A stretch of DNA of 64,000 nt from Lithobates sylvaticus (taxonomy: Eukaryota; Chordata; Amphibia; Anura; Ranidae). The position numbers and the translations under genes are program-made. Shown here piece by piece: positions 1 through 10,303 of the stretch (position 1 is the first letter of the stretch; every line of letters starts with the position of its first letter). The DNA lies in contig CM053029.1 of NCBI GenBank assembly GCA_028564925.1, positions 584,506,857 to 584,570,856 on the forward strand, written 5' to 3'. The notes under the pieces were generated by a model that saw only the letters and a program-made list of their open reading frames with translations, was not told where the DNA came from and ran no database searches.

Positions 1-1655
1 GGTTTTATGCCATCTGGGCATTCCATGGCCTCCGAAACTGTGATTGGCAGTGAGAAGTGAAATAAAAAAATTACTCCCTTAGAAAGCCTGAAGGCGGTGC
101 TTGGTTTTTGGGGTTCCGTACGCAGCTAGGCTCCCAAAAAGTCCCACACATGTGGTATCCCCGTACTCAGGAGAAGCAACAGAATGTATTTTGGGGGTGT
201 ATTTCCACATATGCCCATGACATGTTTGAGCAATATATCATTTAGTGACAACTTTTTGTAAAAAAAATATATATATTTTTTTTTTTTTCATTATTCAATC
301 TCTTGGGACAAAAAAAAAAAATATTTAATGGGCTCAACATTGCTCTCAGCAAATAGCTTGGGGTGTCTACTTTCCAAAATGGGGTCATTTGGGGGGGGTT
401 TGAACTGTCCTGGCATTTTATGCACAACATTTAGAAGCCTATGTCACACGTCACCCACTCTTCTAACCACTTGAAGACAAAGCCCTTTCTGACACTTTTT
501 GTTTACATGAAAACATATTTTTTTTTTTTGCAAGAAAATTACGTTGAACCCCCAAACACTATATATATTGTTAAAGCAAAGGCCCTACAGATTAAAATGG
601 TGGGTGTTGCATTTTTTTTTTTCCACACAGTATTTGCGCAGCGATTTTTCAAACGCATTTTTTGTGGAAAAAATACACTTTTTTTTATTTTAATGCACTA
701 AAACACACTATATTGCTCAAATTTTTGATGAAATAAAAAATATGATCTTAGGCCGAGTACATGGATACCAAACACGACATGCTTTAAAATTGCGCACAAA
801 CACGCAGTGGCGACAAACTACATACATTTTTAAAAGCCTTTAAAAGCCTTTACATGATACCACATTAGATTCACGGAGGAGGTCTACTGCTAAAATTACT
901 GCCCTCGATCTGACCTTCGCGGTGATACCTCACATGCATGCTGCAATTGCTGTTTACATATGACGCCAGACCAACGCTTGTGTACGCCTTTGCGCAAGAG
1001 AAGGGGGGGCAGGGGTGCTTTTTTTTTTTTTTTTTTTTAGTTTTTTTTTTTTATTTATTTAGCTTTTTTATTCTATTTTTAAACTGTTCCTTCCATTTTT
1101 TTTCTTTGTTATGATTTTTATTGTTATCTCGGGGAATGTAAATATCCCCTATGATAGCAATAGGCAGTGACAGGTACTCTTTTTTTGAAAAAATTGGGGT
1201 CTATTAGACCCTAGATCTTTCCTCTGCCCTCAAAGCATCTGACCACACCAAGATTGGTGTGATAAAATGCTTTCCCAATTTCCCAATGGCGCGGTTTATA
1301 TCCGGGAGGGGGGACATTCCCTCCCACTGCTTGTAAAAGCAGTCTAGAGGCTAATTACCCGCTAGAATTGCTTTTACATGAAAGCCGATCACTGGCTGAA
1401 AAGAATGATACCAAGATGATACCTAAACCTGCAGGCATCATTCTGGTATAACCATTCAAAGTCCAGCAACATACTGGACATATATTGTAATCTTTTTTTT
1501 TTTCATGCAGCCTCTTGGCTGAACGAAAAAAAGAGATTGATTGGTGGGTATGCCCACCATTAGAATACCTCCCTTCATCCACCCACTTCTAATGATGGGC
1601 ATACATGCACCATTTATATATGCCGATGCATGGGGGCATCCTCCCGCAAAAGTTA

Positions 1656-1699
1656 TGCCGTGTACACACGGTCGGAATTTCGACCGTATGTACGTGGCA
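1656..1699. mobile_element. Minimal 44-bp Harbinger-type MITE
   Basis: The element starts TGCCGTGTACACACGG and ends with its imperfect inverse, with TTA on both sides (1653-1655 and 1700-1702). The termini match the longer TGCCGCGTACACACGG elements at 6574 and 51144. It consists of two inverted repeats with almost nothing between them. The 3-bp TTA duplication is the PIF/Harbinger signature. Confidence 0.6.
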
Positions 1700-2602
1700 T
1701 TAGGAGCCAATCGCTCCTCCGCCCCCCCTGCTGCCCCCATGCTTCGGCACATATGCTCTTTTTTTTAACTGTGGTGGTGAAATCACCTCCTACAGCGTTG
1801 GAGTCGCGGCTTTATGTATCGTGGGAGCAAACGCTGTTGCTGTCAAGATAAATAAATCCGCGCTGCAACTGAATGGCGCACCTGAAAACAAAAAAATGCT
1901 TAACACTAAAACACAGTAAACAAAATTACATACCTGAAAAGCAAGCATGATAAAACATGATAAAACATAATAAAACATTGCAGAATAGAATGGAGTAAAA
2001 AAAGAGCAACAATAGAGAGAGAGAGAGAACAATAAAACGACAACTATTTTTGTTTTTTTTATTTTTTTGAGATTCACAGGTAAAAAAGCTCCTGACTGTT
2101 AGCGACTGAATCAAAACGCTACCACAAAAAAAATGTTAGCGATCGCAGGGATCAGGCCTGACTCTGCGAACGCTGCAGTTATGTGTGCTTAGTGTTTTGT
2201 AAGTGACAGTGATCGATCGATACTGCACTTGGGTGGGCTGGGCTGGGCTGGGCGGAGGGGGAAAACGCAGGTGCTAGCAGGTATCTGGGCTGATCCCGCT
2301 AACAATGCGTTTTTTTGGAACCCTAAACTGCTGGGACGCTAGTATAGATCTGATCAGATCAGATATTGATCTGTTCAGATACTATACCACTAAGGGAGGT
2401 GTATGCTTTGCGCGTGGGTGTTTGCGGTACTGGCACTAACCTGGGGCGACGCAGACCTTATTTGACCCTAAAACCTAATTGATATCACCCGCCGGGCGAT
2501 CAGGGGGTTAAACCGTTATTGGGTAATAAATGGCGGGTGCCCTGACAGTATAAAAAACAAGCTAACTAACCAGCGTCACCCGTAACAGTAATACAAAAAA
2601 AA

Positions 2603-3430
2603 AACTGGTTACCTAGCGACACTAATGCAGCGATCAGAAAAACGATCGCTTAGTGACACTGGCAAAAGGGGGTGAAAGGGTTAACTAGGGGCAATCAGGG
2701 GGTTAAACCTTTATTAGGTAATATATGGGGGTACCTGACGCTATATAAAAACCTGACGGGGAACCTAAATAACGAAATAACTAACTGGCTAACCAGCGTC
2801 ACCAGTGACATTTTATACGGTGATCACTGGTGAAAGGGTTAACTCTAGGGGCAATCAGGGGGTTAAAACCTTTATTTAGGTTGTAATATGGGGGTACCTG
2901 ACCTATAAACCTATTTATGAACCTATATAAACATGGCGGTTAACCTAAAAAAAAAAACTGGTTACCTAGCGACACTAATGCAGCGATCAGAAAAACGATC
3001 GCTTAGTGACACTGGCAAAAGGGGGTGAAAGGGTTAACTAGGGGCAATCAGGGGGTTAAACCTTTATTAGGTAATATATGGGGGTACCTGACGCTATATA
3101 AAAACCTGACGGGGAACCTAAATAACGAAATAACTAACTGGCTAACCAGCGTCACCAGTGACAGTTATACGGTGATTACTGGTGAAAGGGTTAACTCTAG
3201 GGGCAATCAGGGGGTTAAAACCTTTATTTAGGTTGTAATATGGGGGTACCTGACCTATAAAACTATTTATGAACCTATATAAAACATGGCGGTTAAAATA
3301 AAAAAAAAATGGTTACCTAGCGACACAATGCAGCGATCAGAAAAACGATCGCTTAGTGACACTGGCAAAAGGGGGTGAAGGGTTAACTAGGGGCAATCAG
3401 GGGGTTAAACCTTTATTAGGGGGGGGGTAG
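2603..3430 (+). repeat. Tandem repeat, unit about 352-354 bp, about 2.3 copies
   Basis: The phrase TGGTTACCTAGCGACAC recurs at about 2605, 2959 and 3310, and each time the same long sequence follows (the AACGATCGCTTAGTGACACT and GGGGCAATCAGGGGGTTAAA blocks). The third copy breaks off into a G-rich stretch. It is internal to the TTAA-family element. Small open frames inside (for example 3025-3231) follow the repeat and are not genes. Confidence 0.8.
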
Positions 3431-3877
3431 GGGGCTACCTAGGACCTAAAACTAACTGCCCTGACAGTTATTACAGTCACACTGACACTAAATGCAGTGA
3501 TCAGTAAATAAATGATCACTGCAATTAGTGACACTGTGACTGGGGGGGGGGGGGTGATCTGGGGGTGATCTGGGGGTGACAGGGGGGTGGATTGTGTGCC
3601 TATGTGTACTGGTGTCAGTGTACTGTTTGTGCACTAACCTTTACATCTTCTCTGCTCGGCGTTCCGGTCACATAGACCGGCGCACCGAGCGTGACATCAC
3701 TTCCGCCTTCCTGTCTATACAATAGACAGGAAGGGGAAGCTTTTCATTCGCCAGGAGCGATCGCGAGGGGGTGGCCAGAAACCACTGGCCGTCCCCTCGT
3801 CCCGGATCGCTCCTGAAGCGATGCCGACCGTCCCCGCCGGCGGAGGGGGGTCCGATCGGACCCCCCAACCGCCTGAA

Positions 3878-3921
3878 GAATGGCACGTACAGGTACGTGG
3901 TTCTGCCTGTACGTGCCATTC
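3878..3921. repeat. Hairpin near the element terminus, 16-bp arms
   Basis: GAATGGCACGTACAGG (3878-3893) is mirrored exactly at 3906-3921 around a 12-nt loop. It lies about 40 bp inside the TTAA-flanked end. Subterminal hairpins of this kind are seen in other copies here, with different sequence. Confidence 0.75.
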
Positions 3922-3962
3922 TGCCGACGTATATCTACATGGGGCGGTCGGCAAGTGGTTAA

Positions 3963-4906
3963 CCACCTCAGTACAGGGCATTTTTACCCCCTTCCTGCCC
4001 AAGCCATTTTTCAGCTTTCAACGCTGTCACACTTTCAATGACAATTGCGCGGTCATACAACACTGTACCCAGATGAAATTGTTTTGTCTCCACAAATAGA
4101 GCTTTCTTTTGGTGGTATTTGATGTGCATTTTTTTTTTTTTTGCGCTATAAACAAAAGAAGAGTGACAAGTTTAAAAAAATATATATATTTTTTTACTTT
4201 TTGCTATACTATATATCCCCAAAAAATATGTAAAAACGTTTTTTTTTTTTCCTCAGTTTAGGCCGATATGTATTCTTCTACATATTTTTGGTAAAAAAAA
4301 TCGCAATACGCGTATATTGATTGGTTTGCACAAAAGTTATAGCACCTACAAAATAGAGGATAGATTTATAGCATTTTTTTTTTAAACTAGTAACGGCGGC
4401 GATCTGCGATTTTTATCATGACTGCGATATTGCAGCAGACATATCGGACACTTTTGACACATTTTTGGAACCATTCACATTTATACAGCCATCCATCCGT
4501 GCTATAAAAATGCATTGATTACTGGATACATGTGACTGGCAGGGAAGGGGTTAACACTAGGGGGCTCTGAAGGGATTAATATGTTCCCTGGGAGTGATTC
4601 TAACTGTAGGGGGAGGGGATTTACAAGGGGAGGAGACGATCGGTGTTTCTCTGTACTGAGAACACACCATCGGTCCTCTCTCCTCTGACAGGACCATAGA
4701 TCTGTGTGTTTACATACACAGATCCACGGTCCCGCTGTGTTACCGAAGCAATCGCGGGTGCCCGGCGGCCGCGCATCGGGTGCCCAGTGACACGACGGGT
4801 GCGCGCTCCCTGGAGGGCCGGGAAGGGGAGGGCGTCGTATAACACCCTCCCGCTAAGGGAGCTATGCCGCCTGGCCGTCAATTGACAGCCGGCGGTCGCA
4901 AAGCAG
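3963..4906 (+). mobile_element. TTAACCRCTT-family non-autonomous transposon, near full length
   Basis: It is flanked by TTAA (3959-3962 and 4907-4910). From left to right it shows the family's blocks: the TTTACCCCCTTCCTG start, AATAGAGCTTTCTTTTGGTG, the TTTACTTTTTGCTATA block, ACTAGTAACGGCGGCGATC, GGAAGGGGTTAACACTAGGG, then a GC-rich hairpin-bearing 3' third. It encodes nothing. It abuts the element on its left, sharing one TTAA. Confidence 0.8.
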
Positions 4907-4943
4907 TTAATGGCATCCCAGTCTTAGTCCGTAGGGTTCAATA

Positions 4944-5250
4944 TTAAGTTGGCCCACCCTTTGCAGCGATAACAACTTCAACTCTTCTGGGAAGGCTGTC
5001 CACAAGGTTTAGGAGTGTGTCTATGGGAATGTTTGACCATTCTTCCAGAAGCGCGTTTTTGAGGTCAGGCACTGATGTTGGATTAGAAGGCCTGGCTTGC
5101 AGTCTCAACTCTAATTCATCCCAAAGGTGTTCTATTGGGTTGAGGTCAGGACTCTGCGCAGGCCATTCAATTTCATCCACCCCAAACTCTCTCATCCACG
5201 TTTTTATGGACCTTGCTTTGTTCACTGATGTGCAGTCATGTTGGAATAGA
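4944..5250 (-). pseudogene. Tc1 transposase fragment, C-terminal catalytic part (family B)
   Basis: The minus strand translates to a Tc1/IS630-type DDE transposase C-terminus. QHDCTSVNKARSIKTW leads into [20 protein letters not shown], whose glutamate is the third catalytic acidic residue. SLPRRVEVVIAAKGGPT follows at the end. The family acts in the nucleus, cutting and pasting at TA sites. About 100 of some 340 residues remain. The second catalytic motif is changed (QHD in place of the usual QHDNDPKH), and the N-terminal DNA-binding domain is lacking. It differs clearly from the copy at 14.6 kb, where the corresponding stretch reads [16 protein letters not shown]. It is a dead fossil. Confidence 0.8.
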
Positions 5251-5267
5251 AACAGGAAGGAGACATC

Positions 5268-5512
5268 TATTTCCCAAAGACAACCTCTGGATATGACGCT
5301 GAGCATGTGCACTCAACATCTTTGGTTGGCCATGGCGAGGCCTGTTCTGAGTGGAACCTGTCCTGTTCAACCGCTGTATGGTCTTGGCCACAGGTGCTGC
5401 AGCTCAGTTTCAGGGTCTTGCCCATCTTCTTATAGCCTGGGCCATCTTTATGTAGAGCAATAATTATTTTTTTCAGATCCTCAGAGAGTTCTTTGCCTCG
5501 AGGTGCCATGTT
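5268..5512 (-). pseudogene. Tc1 transposase fragment, N-terminal DNA-binding part (family A)
   Basis: The minus strand reads MAPRGKELSEDLKKIIIAL, HKDGPGYKKMGKTLKLS and onward. This corresponds to the first helix-turn-helix of the Tc1 transposase preserved at 13871-14296, where the same words read GKELSEDPKKIIVALHKDG. The frame is lost after the first 40 or so residues, although DNA similarity continues to about 5268. There the sequence switches to the family B fragment. Upstream at 5513-5883 are the untranslated leader and the family A terminal repeat. Confidence 0.75.
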
Positions 5513-5883
5513 GAACTTCCAGTGACCAGTATGAGAGAGTGAGAGCAATAACACCAAATTTAACACACCTGCTCCCCATTTACTCCTGAAACCTTGTAAC
5601 ACTAATGAGTCACATGACACCGTGGAGGAAAAATAGCTATTTGGGCCCAATTTGTACATTTTCACTTAGGGGTGTACTCACTTTTGTTGCCAGCTGTTTA
5701 GACATTAATGGCTGTGTGTTGAGTTATTTTGAGGGGACAGCAAATTTACACTGTTATACAAGCTGTACACTCACTACTTTACATTGTAGCAAAGTGTAAT
5801 TTCTTCAGTGTTGTCACATGAAAAGATATAATAACATATTTACAAAAATTTGAGGGGTGTACTCACTTTTGTGAGATACTGTA

Positions 5884-6217
5884 CACATGTATGCGCGAGC
5901 TGTGCTGCACTTTGTGATTGGACTCGAAATCTTCTTGAACCTGTAATGTGCCCCAGAAGGTTGTGGGGGGAGGAGGAGGGGGGAGCCGAACTTCCTCTCA
6001 AATCATCATGGCACATCTGGCAGGAAGTGAGAAAGCGGGTACTCGTCATAATCGTGCAACCCCCCCCCCCTTCCAAAAAAAGTGCCAAATGGGGGAGGAG
6101 GAAGAAGAGCTGAACTTCCCCTTTTGGGTGAAGCTCTGTTTTAAACAGTGTAATCAGCCTTCCCAGCTCTCTTGGTCTACAACCCCAACCCACCCATATT
6201 GTGGAAATGGAGAGGAC
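5884..6217. other. Unassigned repeat-like stretch
   Basis: It holds purine-rich tracts, a C9 run and the phrase GCTGAACTTCCCCTTTTGGG, which resembles the frog repeat at 22.7-23.2 kb. No terminal repeats, target duplications or credible ORF were seen. Confidence 0.3.
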
Positions 6218-6219
6218 TA

Positions 6220-7103
6220 CAGTAAAACCTTGGATTGCGAGCATAATTCGTTCCAGAAGCATGCTTGTAATCCAAAGCACTTGTATATCAAAGCAAATTT
6301 CCCCATAAGAAATAATGGAAACTCAAATGATTCGTTCCACAACCATTTATTCATAAGTCCTTCAGTTTATAGTCCATATAAAAAGATTATAGCAATGTGA
6401 TAGGTTGTGTAACCATAAAATGCCCATTTACAAATGGCAGCCTCCACAAGGGGATTAGAAGCGAAATCCAGCAGGAGCTCCAGAGTATAAAAGAGAAGAG
6501 AGGCGCCTATAAGTGTAGCAATACGGTTACATTTAATGAAGGTACAACATTTAGCAACATATTGCTACTCTTATGCCGCGTACACACGGTCGGAATTTCT
6601 GATGGAAACAGTCCGATGGGAGCTTTTCATCGGATTTTCCGACCGAGTGTATGCCCATCGGTCTTTTTCTGTCGGAATTTCCGACGGACTTTGGATTGAG
6701 AACCTGTTCTTAATTTTTCTGACGGAAAACCTTTTTATCGGATTTTCCGATCGTGTGTATGCAATTCCGACACGCAAAATTCCGACGCATGCTCGGAAAC
6801 AATTCGACGCATGCTCAGAAGCATTAAACTTCCCTTTTATAGTGCCGTCGAACGTTATTCAAGGCGTGGTGTTATTAACCGTCGGAATTTGGTGTGACCG
6901 TTTGTAGGCAAGACAGTTTGAGCAAAATTCCGTCAGAATTCCGACGGGAAAACCATCAGAGCTTTTTCGTACGCGCCATTAGAGGCGCCTCTCTTCTCTT
7001 TTATACTCAGTTGTGACTTGTGTAACTCAAGACATTGCTTGTATATCAAATAGCTTGTCTTGCAAAACGTTCTCAAAGTTACTCTCAAACCAAGGTTTTA
7101 CTG
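6220..7103. mobile_element. Mariner-type MITE (CAGTAAAACCTTGG ends) with nested insertions
   Basis: It starts CAGTAAAACCTTGG and ends with the inverse CCAAGGTTTTACTG, flanked by TA (6218-6219 and 7104-7105) as expected for Tc1/mariner. Inside are perfect 26-bp inverted arms at 6483-6508 and 6983-7008 (GAGTATAAAAGAGAAGAGAG core), which in turn enclose a Harbinger MITE. It has no transposase gene. Confidence 0.75.
6574..6978. mobile_element. Harbinger-type MITE, 405 bp
   Basis: It starts TGCCGCGTACACACGGTCGG and ends GTACGCGCCA, with TTA on both sides (6571-6573 and 6979-6981). The interior is built of repeated GGAATTTCCGAC-like words. It is non-coding; small ORFs on both strands reflect the palindromic design. 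Confidence 0.8.
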
Positions 7104-7207
7104 TAATGCCTAAACTGGGACCATTTAGGAAGACACCCCCTCAGCAATGGAGGGCAGACTGAGCCTCCTGAACAGTGACAGAACTGGTACTATTCACAAA
7201 ACTGGGT
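7104..7207. other. Short unassigned spacer
   Basis: About 100 bp between a mariner-type MITE and a hAT element. No feature was seen. Confidence 0.3.
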
Positions 7208-7215
7208 GGTCTATA

Positions 7216-7647
7216 CAGTGGTGGCTGATGCGCTAGTCGGGGGGGGGGGCAAACAAACCACCCAAACATTCCCCCACCCCCTGCGGTGAGATGGCGCCGG
7301 TCATTTTCTGGATCTCCCTGCACACTCTCCCCACCCCTGGTACCGGCCAATACGATCACTTCTCCTCTCGGCCAATTGCACTCCTCCCATGTCCTGATTG
7401 GCCGGGAGGAGAAGCCAAAAGACAATAGCGGATATTAATTTGCTATTGTCACACAAGTGGGTGGGCTCCGGGCGCAGCACTCTGCGCTCCCCAAACCTAC
7501 CCTTTCATTGAAGCCAATTAGAGCCTCAGGTTCTAGTCATGTGCTTCAAAAAAAGAAATAAACCCCATTGGAATCCATGCGTCCGGCGCCCTGCATGTAG
7601 ATTAGGGGGGTGGCGCCCCTGCGCCCCTTATAGAGCGGCCACCACTG
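7216..7647 (+). mobile_element. hAT-type non-autonomous element (CAGTGGYGGC family)
   Basis: It starts CAGTGGTGGCTG and ends GGCCACCACTG. The 8-bp flanks are GGTCTATA (7208-7215) and GGTCCATA (7648-7655), 7 of 8 identical, as expected for hAT. This is the clearest full copy of a family that recurs at 20.6, 24.6/32.4, 33.3, 35.1, 58.9 and 61.8 kb. Its core phrase is GGGCGCAGCACTCTGCGC, and it has an inverted ATTAATTTGCTATTGTC segment. Confidence 0.8.
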
Positions 7648-7655
7648 GGTCCATA

Positions 7656-8129
7656 CAACTTTTCTATGCTTGCCTCTCCACTCCTGATTCATTCATATTA
7701 TTATTACAATGCATAGCACAGCCTATTAATAGTGTAACACCTTACAATGTCTTTGCCTTTGACGAATAAGAGCAGCACATCCTATACATTTTCTCTTTGG
7801 CGGTGAATAAACTGCAGTGTAGAGAAGATGCCCTTAGCAAATTGCAAGTGACCTCTTGCTAATCAGGTGCACATACAGAGGTGCGTCAGCATCGCTTAAT
7901 CTTTATAAATATTTTTGCACAGCTTGCAAATCACACCAGACGTAGGTGACTTATTTAGTCTGCCTAGCATGACCATTGCAGCGCTGATAATTTAAGGTTC
8001 ACCTGCATGTTTTTTTTTTCAATTCTGTACACTTTTCTTCCATTGAATTTTTTATCCAAGAGGCAGCTGCAGCTAGAAATTCAAAGATATTGCCTGTTTG
8101 TTTAGAATTCCTTACAAATGTCAGAATTA
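7656..8129. other. Unassigned, AT-rich, unique-looking
   Basis: No ORF, terminal repeat or tandem structure was recognised in these roughly 470 bp. Confidence 0.3.
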
Positions 8130-9016
8130 TCAGTTATCACAGAACAGAAAATGATGATGGCAATGATGGCAAATCGTGGCAAACCGCAACCCACAACGCT
8201 ATTTCAGCGCGATTTATTGCGTTAAAACCGTGGCAACATTGCACCATGATTGGGAAGCCATTAAGGCTCACACATGGGCGATTTGATTTGCGGGCGGAAC
8301 CGCTGCGATTCTGCCCTCGATTCCAGAATCACTGCAAAACGCAGAATGCATTTGCGATGCCATTAATCCTCAATGGCACCCCAGACGCAGTGCGCTTTAG
8401 CTGCGGTCGCCACACGATAAATCGTGCTGCAATTGCGGCAAAATCGCAACGTGCGAAGCGTTTCTCCCAAAAAGGAGCAGGAGCTTCTTTTGGGCGATAG
8501 CGCCGCACTTTATGGTTTGCCGCGATTGCAGCGCGATTTATCACGTGACAACTGTAGCAAAATTACACCACAACTGGGAGGCCATTGAGAAGTATCGGCA
8601 TCGCAAATGCGCTCCCTCCTTTTGCAGCGATTCTGAGATCGCAGGCAGAAACGCGGCGAATCCGCCCGCGATTCAAATTTGCCTAGGTGTGAATGGAATA
8701 TATATAGGGTGTGCCGCGCTTAGGTAGAATGTAATTGGGTTGCAGCCACCCCAGGGTAAAGAAAGAGAGCTGACTTTGAAGGGAGCTCCTATACTTATAA
8801 GATATGTTTAGTGGTACTGAGGTCAGGCGCTACCTGTAGTTCGAATGGATATTCATTCGAACTACAGGTAGCGCCTGACCTCAGTACCACTAAACATAGG
8901 TGTGAATGGAGCCTAAGGAGTATTGGCATCGCAAACGCGTCCTGCATTTTTCAGTGGTTCTGGAATCACGGCGATTCCGCCTGCGATTCAAATTGCCTAG
9001 TTGTGAATGGAGCCTT
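8130..9016. repeat. Composite of CG-rich MITE-like units (GATTCAAATTTGCCTAG type)
   Basis: The words GCATCGCAAATGCG, GGCGATTCCGCC-like and GTGAATGGAGCCTTAAGG recur several times in both orientations. This fits several partial copies of one MITE family with ends reading TTAAGGCTC. A perfect hairpin (8803-8898) is embedded. The ORF over 8090-8500 follows the CG-rich units and shows no protein family. Confidence 0.5.
8803..8898. repeat. Perfect hairpin, 45-bp arms with 6-nt spacer
   Basis: The left arm 8803-8847 (starting TATGTTTAGTGGTACTGAGG) is matched base for base by the reverse complement at 8854-8898. The spacer is GATATT. No mismatch was found by eye. The transcript would fold into a 96-nt stem. 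Confidence 0.9.
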
Positions 9017-9230
9017 AAGGTAAAATAAAGCACAGAAGAAAAATTATTTTACATTAGATGATAAACCGTCTCAAAGACATATGAGATAAAGTAATAGAAA
9101 CAACGAGTCAAAAGACATTGAAGCTGATATCTGCCATTGGTTCCCCCTGACTAAATTTTACCACCCCCACCCCCACCCCTGCTGACCGATCCCACAAATT
9201 AGATTTCCAAAAAAGCCTAAAAAATGTATT
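9017..9230. other. Unassigned spacer
   Basis: About 200 bp with a C-rich run near 9165; nothing recognised. Confidence 0.3.
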
Positions 9231-10303
9231 GTAGCACCCTGGTGTAGAGTAGGCTGCTAGGTAAATTTAGTTAGCTCCCCTGTGATCAGAGGAACAAGTG
9301 GTTGATTAATTATGTCTGCTCAGTGTCTCACAGGCTGCTTCTCTGTTACTTCCTCCTGTCTTCTAGAGAAGGGGTCTCCAAACTTCCTAACAAAGGGCCA
9401 GTTTACTGTCCTTCAGACTTTAGGGGGGCCGCACTATGACTATTGAGAGTAAGAAAGGTCCCAATGTCAATGGGTAAAAAACCCATCTTTGGTGTCAATG
9501 GAAAGAGTTGCGCCTCATCATCGGTGTCGGTGGGCCCCATTGTTGTTGTCATTGGAAGGAATTGTGCCCCATTGTTGGTGTCATTAGGAGAAATTGTGCC
9601 TCTTTATTGGTGTCAGTGGGGGGGATTATGTCCCATTGTTGGTATCAGTAGACAAAATAGTGCCCCAAGGGCCAGATAAAAGCAGGAAAGGCCCGCATAT
9701 GTCCCCCGGCCTACAGTTTGGAGACCACTGTTCTAGAAGTATATTGGGAGGAAGAACACGCAAGCAGCCTGAATATTTATAGCCTGCGCTACTCCAGCCA
9801 ATCCCGGGGAGGTGTGCCCACAATGTAGTGAGAGAGCTCAAAAATAGTCGGAGGCCTGAGAACTTGAAGAAGCAGTAAAGTTCCTGGGTCCAGTCCTGCT
9901 GGAGGAGACCCCATGCTTTGCCCTTGGTTCAGCTTTCTGGGAGGATCTTTGAGGAAGACACTTTGGTCCCAGCTAGGCTTAGCCGGAGGGCCTATTTGCA
10001 AGCTGAAAAGCAAGGATCAAGTGGGGTCTGGAGAAGCTCACTGGATAGAGCCAAGAGGAAGTTGGTGTGAAAGAGTTCAGTTGTCCTATGGTGTGTGTGT
10101 CTACATCTCCATCACTAGGAGGAGCCTGGTGGATATTGGCAGGAGTCAACCGATGATCCTTTGGATAGGTGAGTAAGCAACCCTGTGCACCATGAGCACA
10201 TGAGTGGATGACAGCCCAGAGTGGACACTATAGGAGAGTGCTTTAAGATCGGTGGAGACCAGTGGAGAATAGTGGAGACCAGTGTGAACAGTGGAGACCA
10301 GTT
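9231..10303 (+). mobile_element. Suspected LTR-type fossil, interrupted by a hAT insertion
   Basis: It begins TGTAGCACCCTGGTG, and its composition resembles amphibian LTR or leader sequence. No matching terminal duplication was found, and the right end is not defined. A hAT MITE sits inside (9369-9730). A tandem GTGGAGACCAGT array and a TTAA element lie at its right. The call rests on composition and the TG start only. Confidence 0.25.
9369..9730. mobile_element. hAT MITE (GGTCTCCAAAC ends) with internal tandem units
   Basis: It is flanked by TTCTAGAG (9361-9368) and TTCTAGAA (9731-9738), an 8-bp duplication with one difference. The termini read AAGGGGTCTCCAAAC and GTTTGGAGACCACTG. The interior is about seven degenerate copies of a unit built on ATTGTTGGTGTCA and GGAATTGTGCCCC (about 39 bp). 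Confidence 0.8.

Larger units (their letters stand above)
1..3958 (+). mobile_element. Right part of a large TTAA-flanked non-autonomous DNA transposon
   Basis: Low-complexity T-rich and repeat-rich DNA with no credible ORF. Its right terminus (GTCGGCAAGTGG then TTAA at 3959-3962) matches the terminus shared by many other elements in this window, so I treat it as one long member of the TTAACCRCTT family. The left end lies before base 1. It holds a 354-bp tandem array, a terminal hairpin and a tiny Harbinger MITE. TTAA flanks fit piggyBac or Kolobok; the choice cannot be made from the ends alone. Treating the whole stretch as a single insertion is an inference. Confidence 0.5.
4911..5883 (-). 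mobile_element. Chimeric Tc1/mariner remnant made from two Tc1 families
   Basis: The right end (to 5883, GTGAGATACTGTA) and the transposase 5' half match the Tc1 element at 13634-15109. The left half, up to about 5255, codes for the C-terminal catalytic part of a different Tc1 family ending AAKGGPT. Both parts read on the minus strand. The junction falls near 5255-5268, and the middle of the protein, with the first two catalytic aspartates, is absent. The left terminus is missing; a TTAA element ends directly at 4910. Confidence 0.7.

Noticed and set aside
5948-6400. 150-codon plus-strand frame
   Set aside because: It spans an unassigned repeat and the end of a mariner-type MITE; no domain, and it crosses a transposon boundary.
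9913-10176. Exon-like frame ending at a GGTGAGTAAG splice-donor-like word
   Set aside because: No matching acceptor or protein similarity; the surrounding sequence looks like an LTR or leader fossil.
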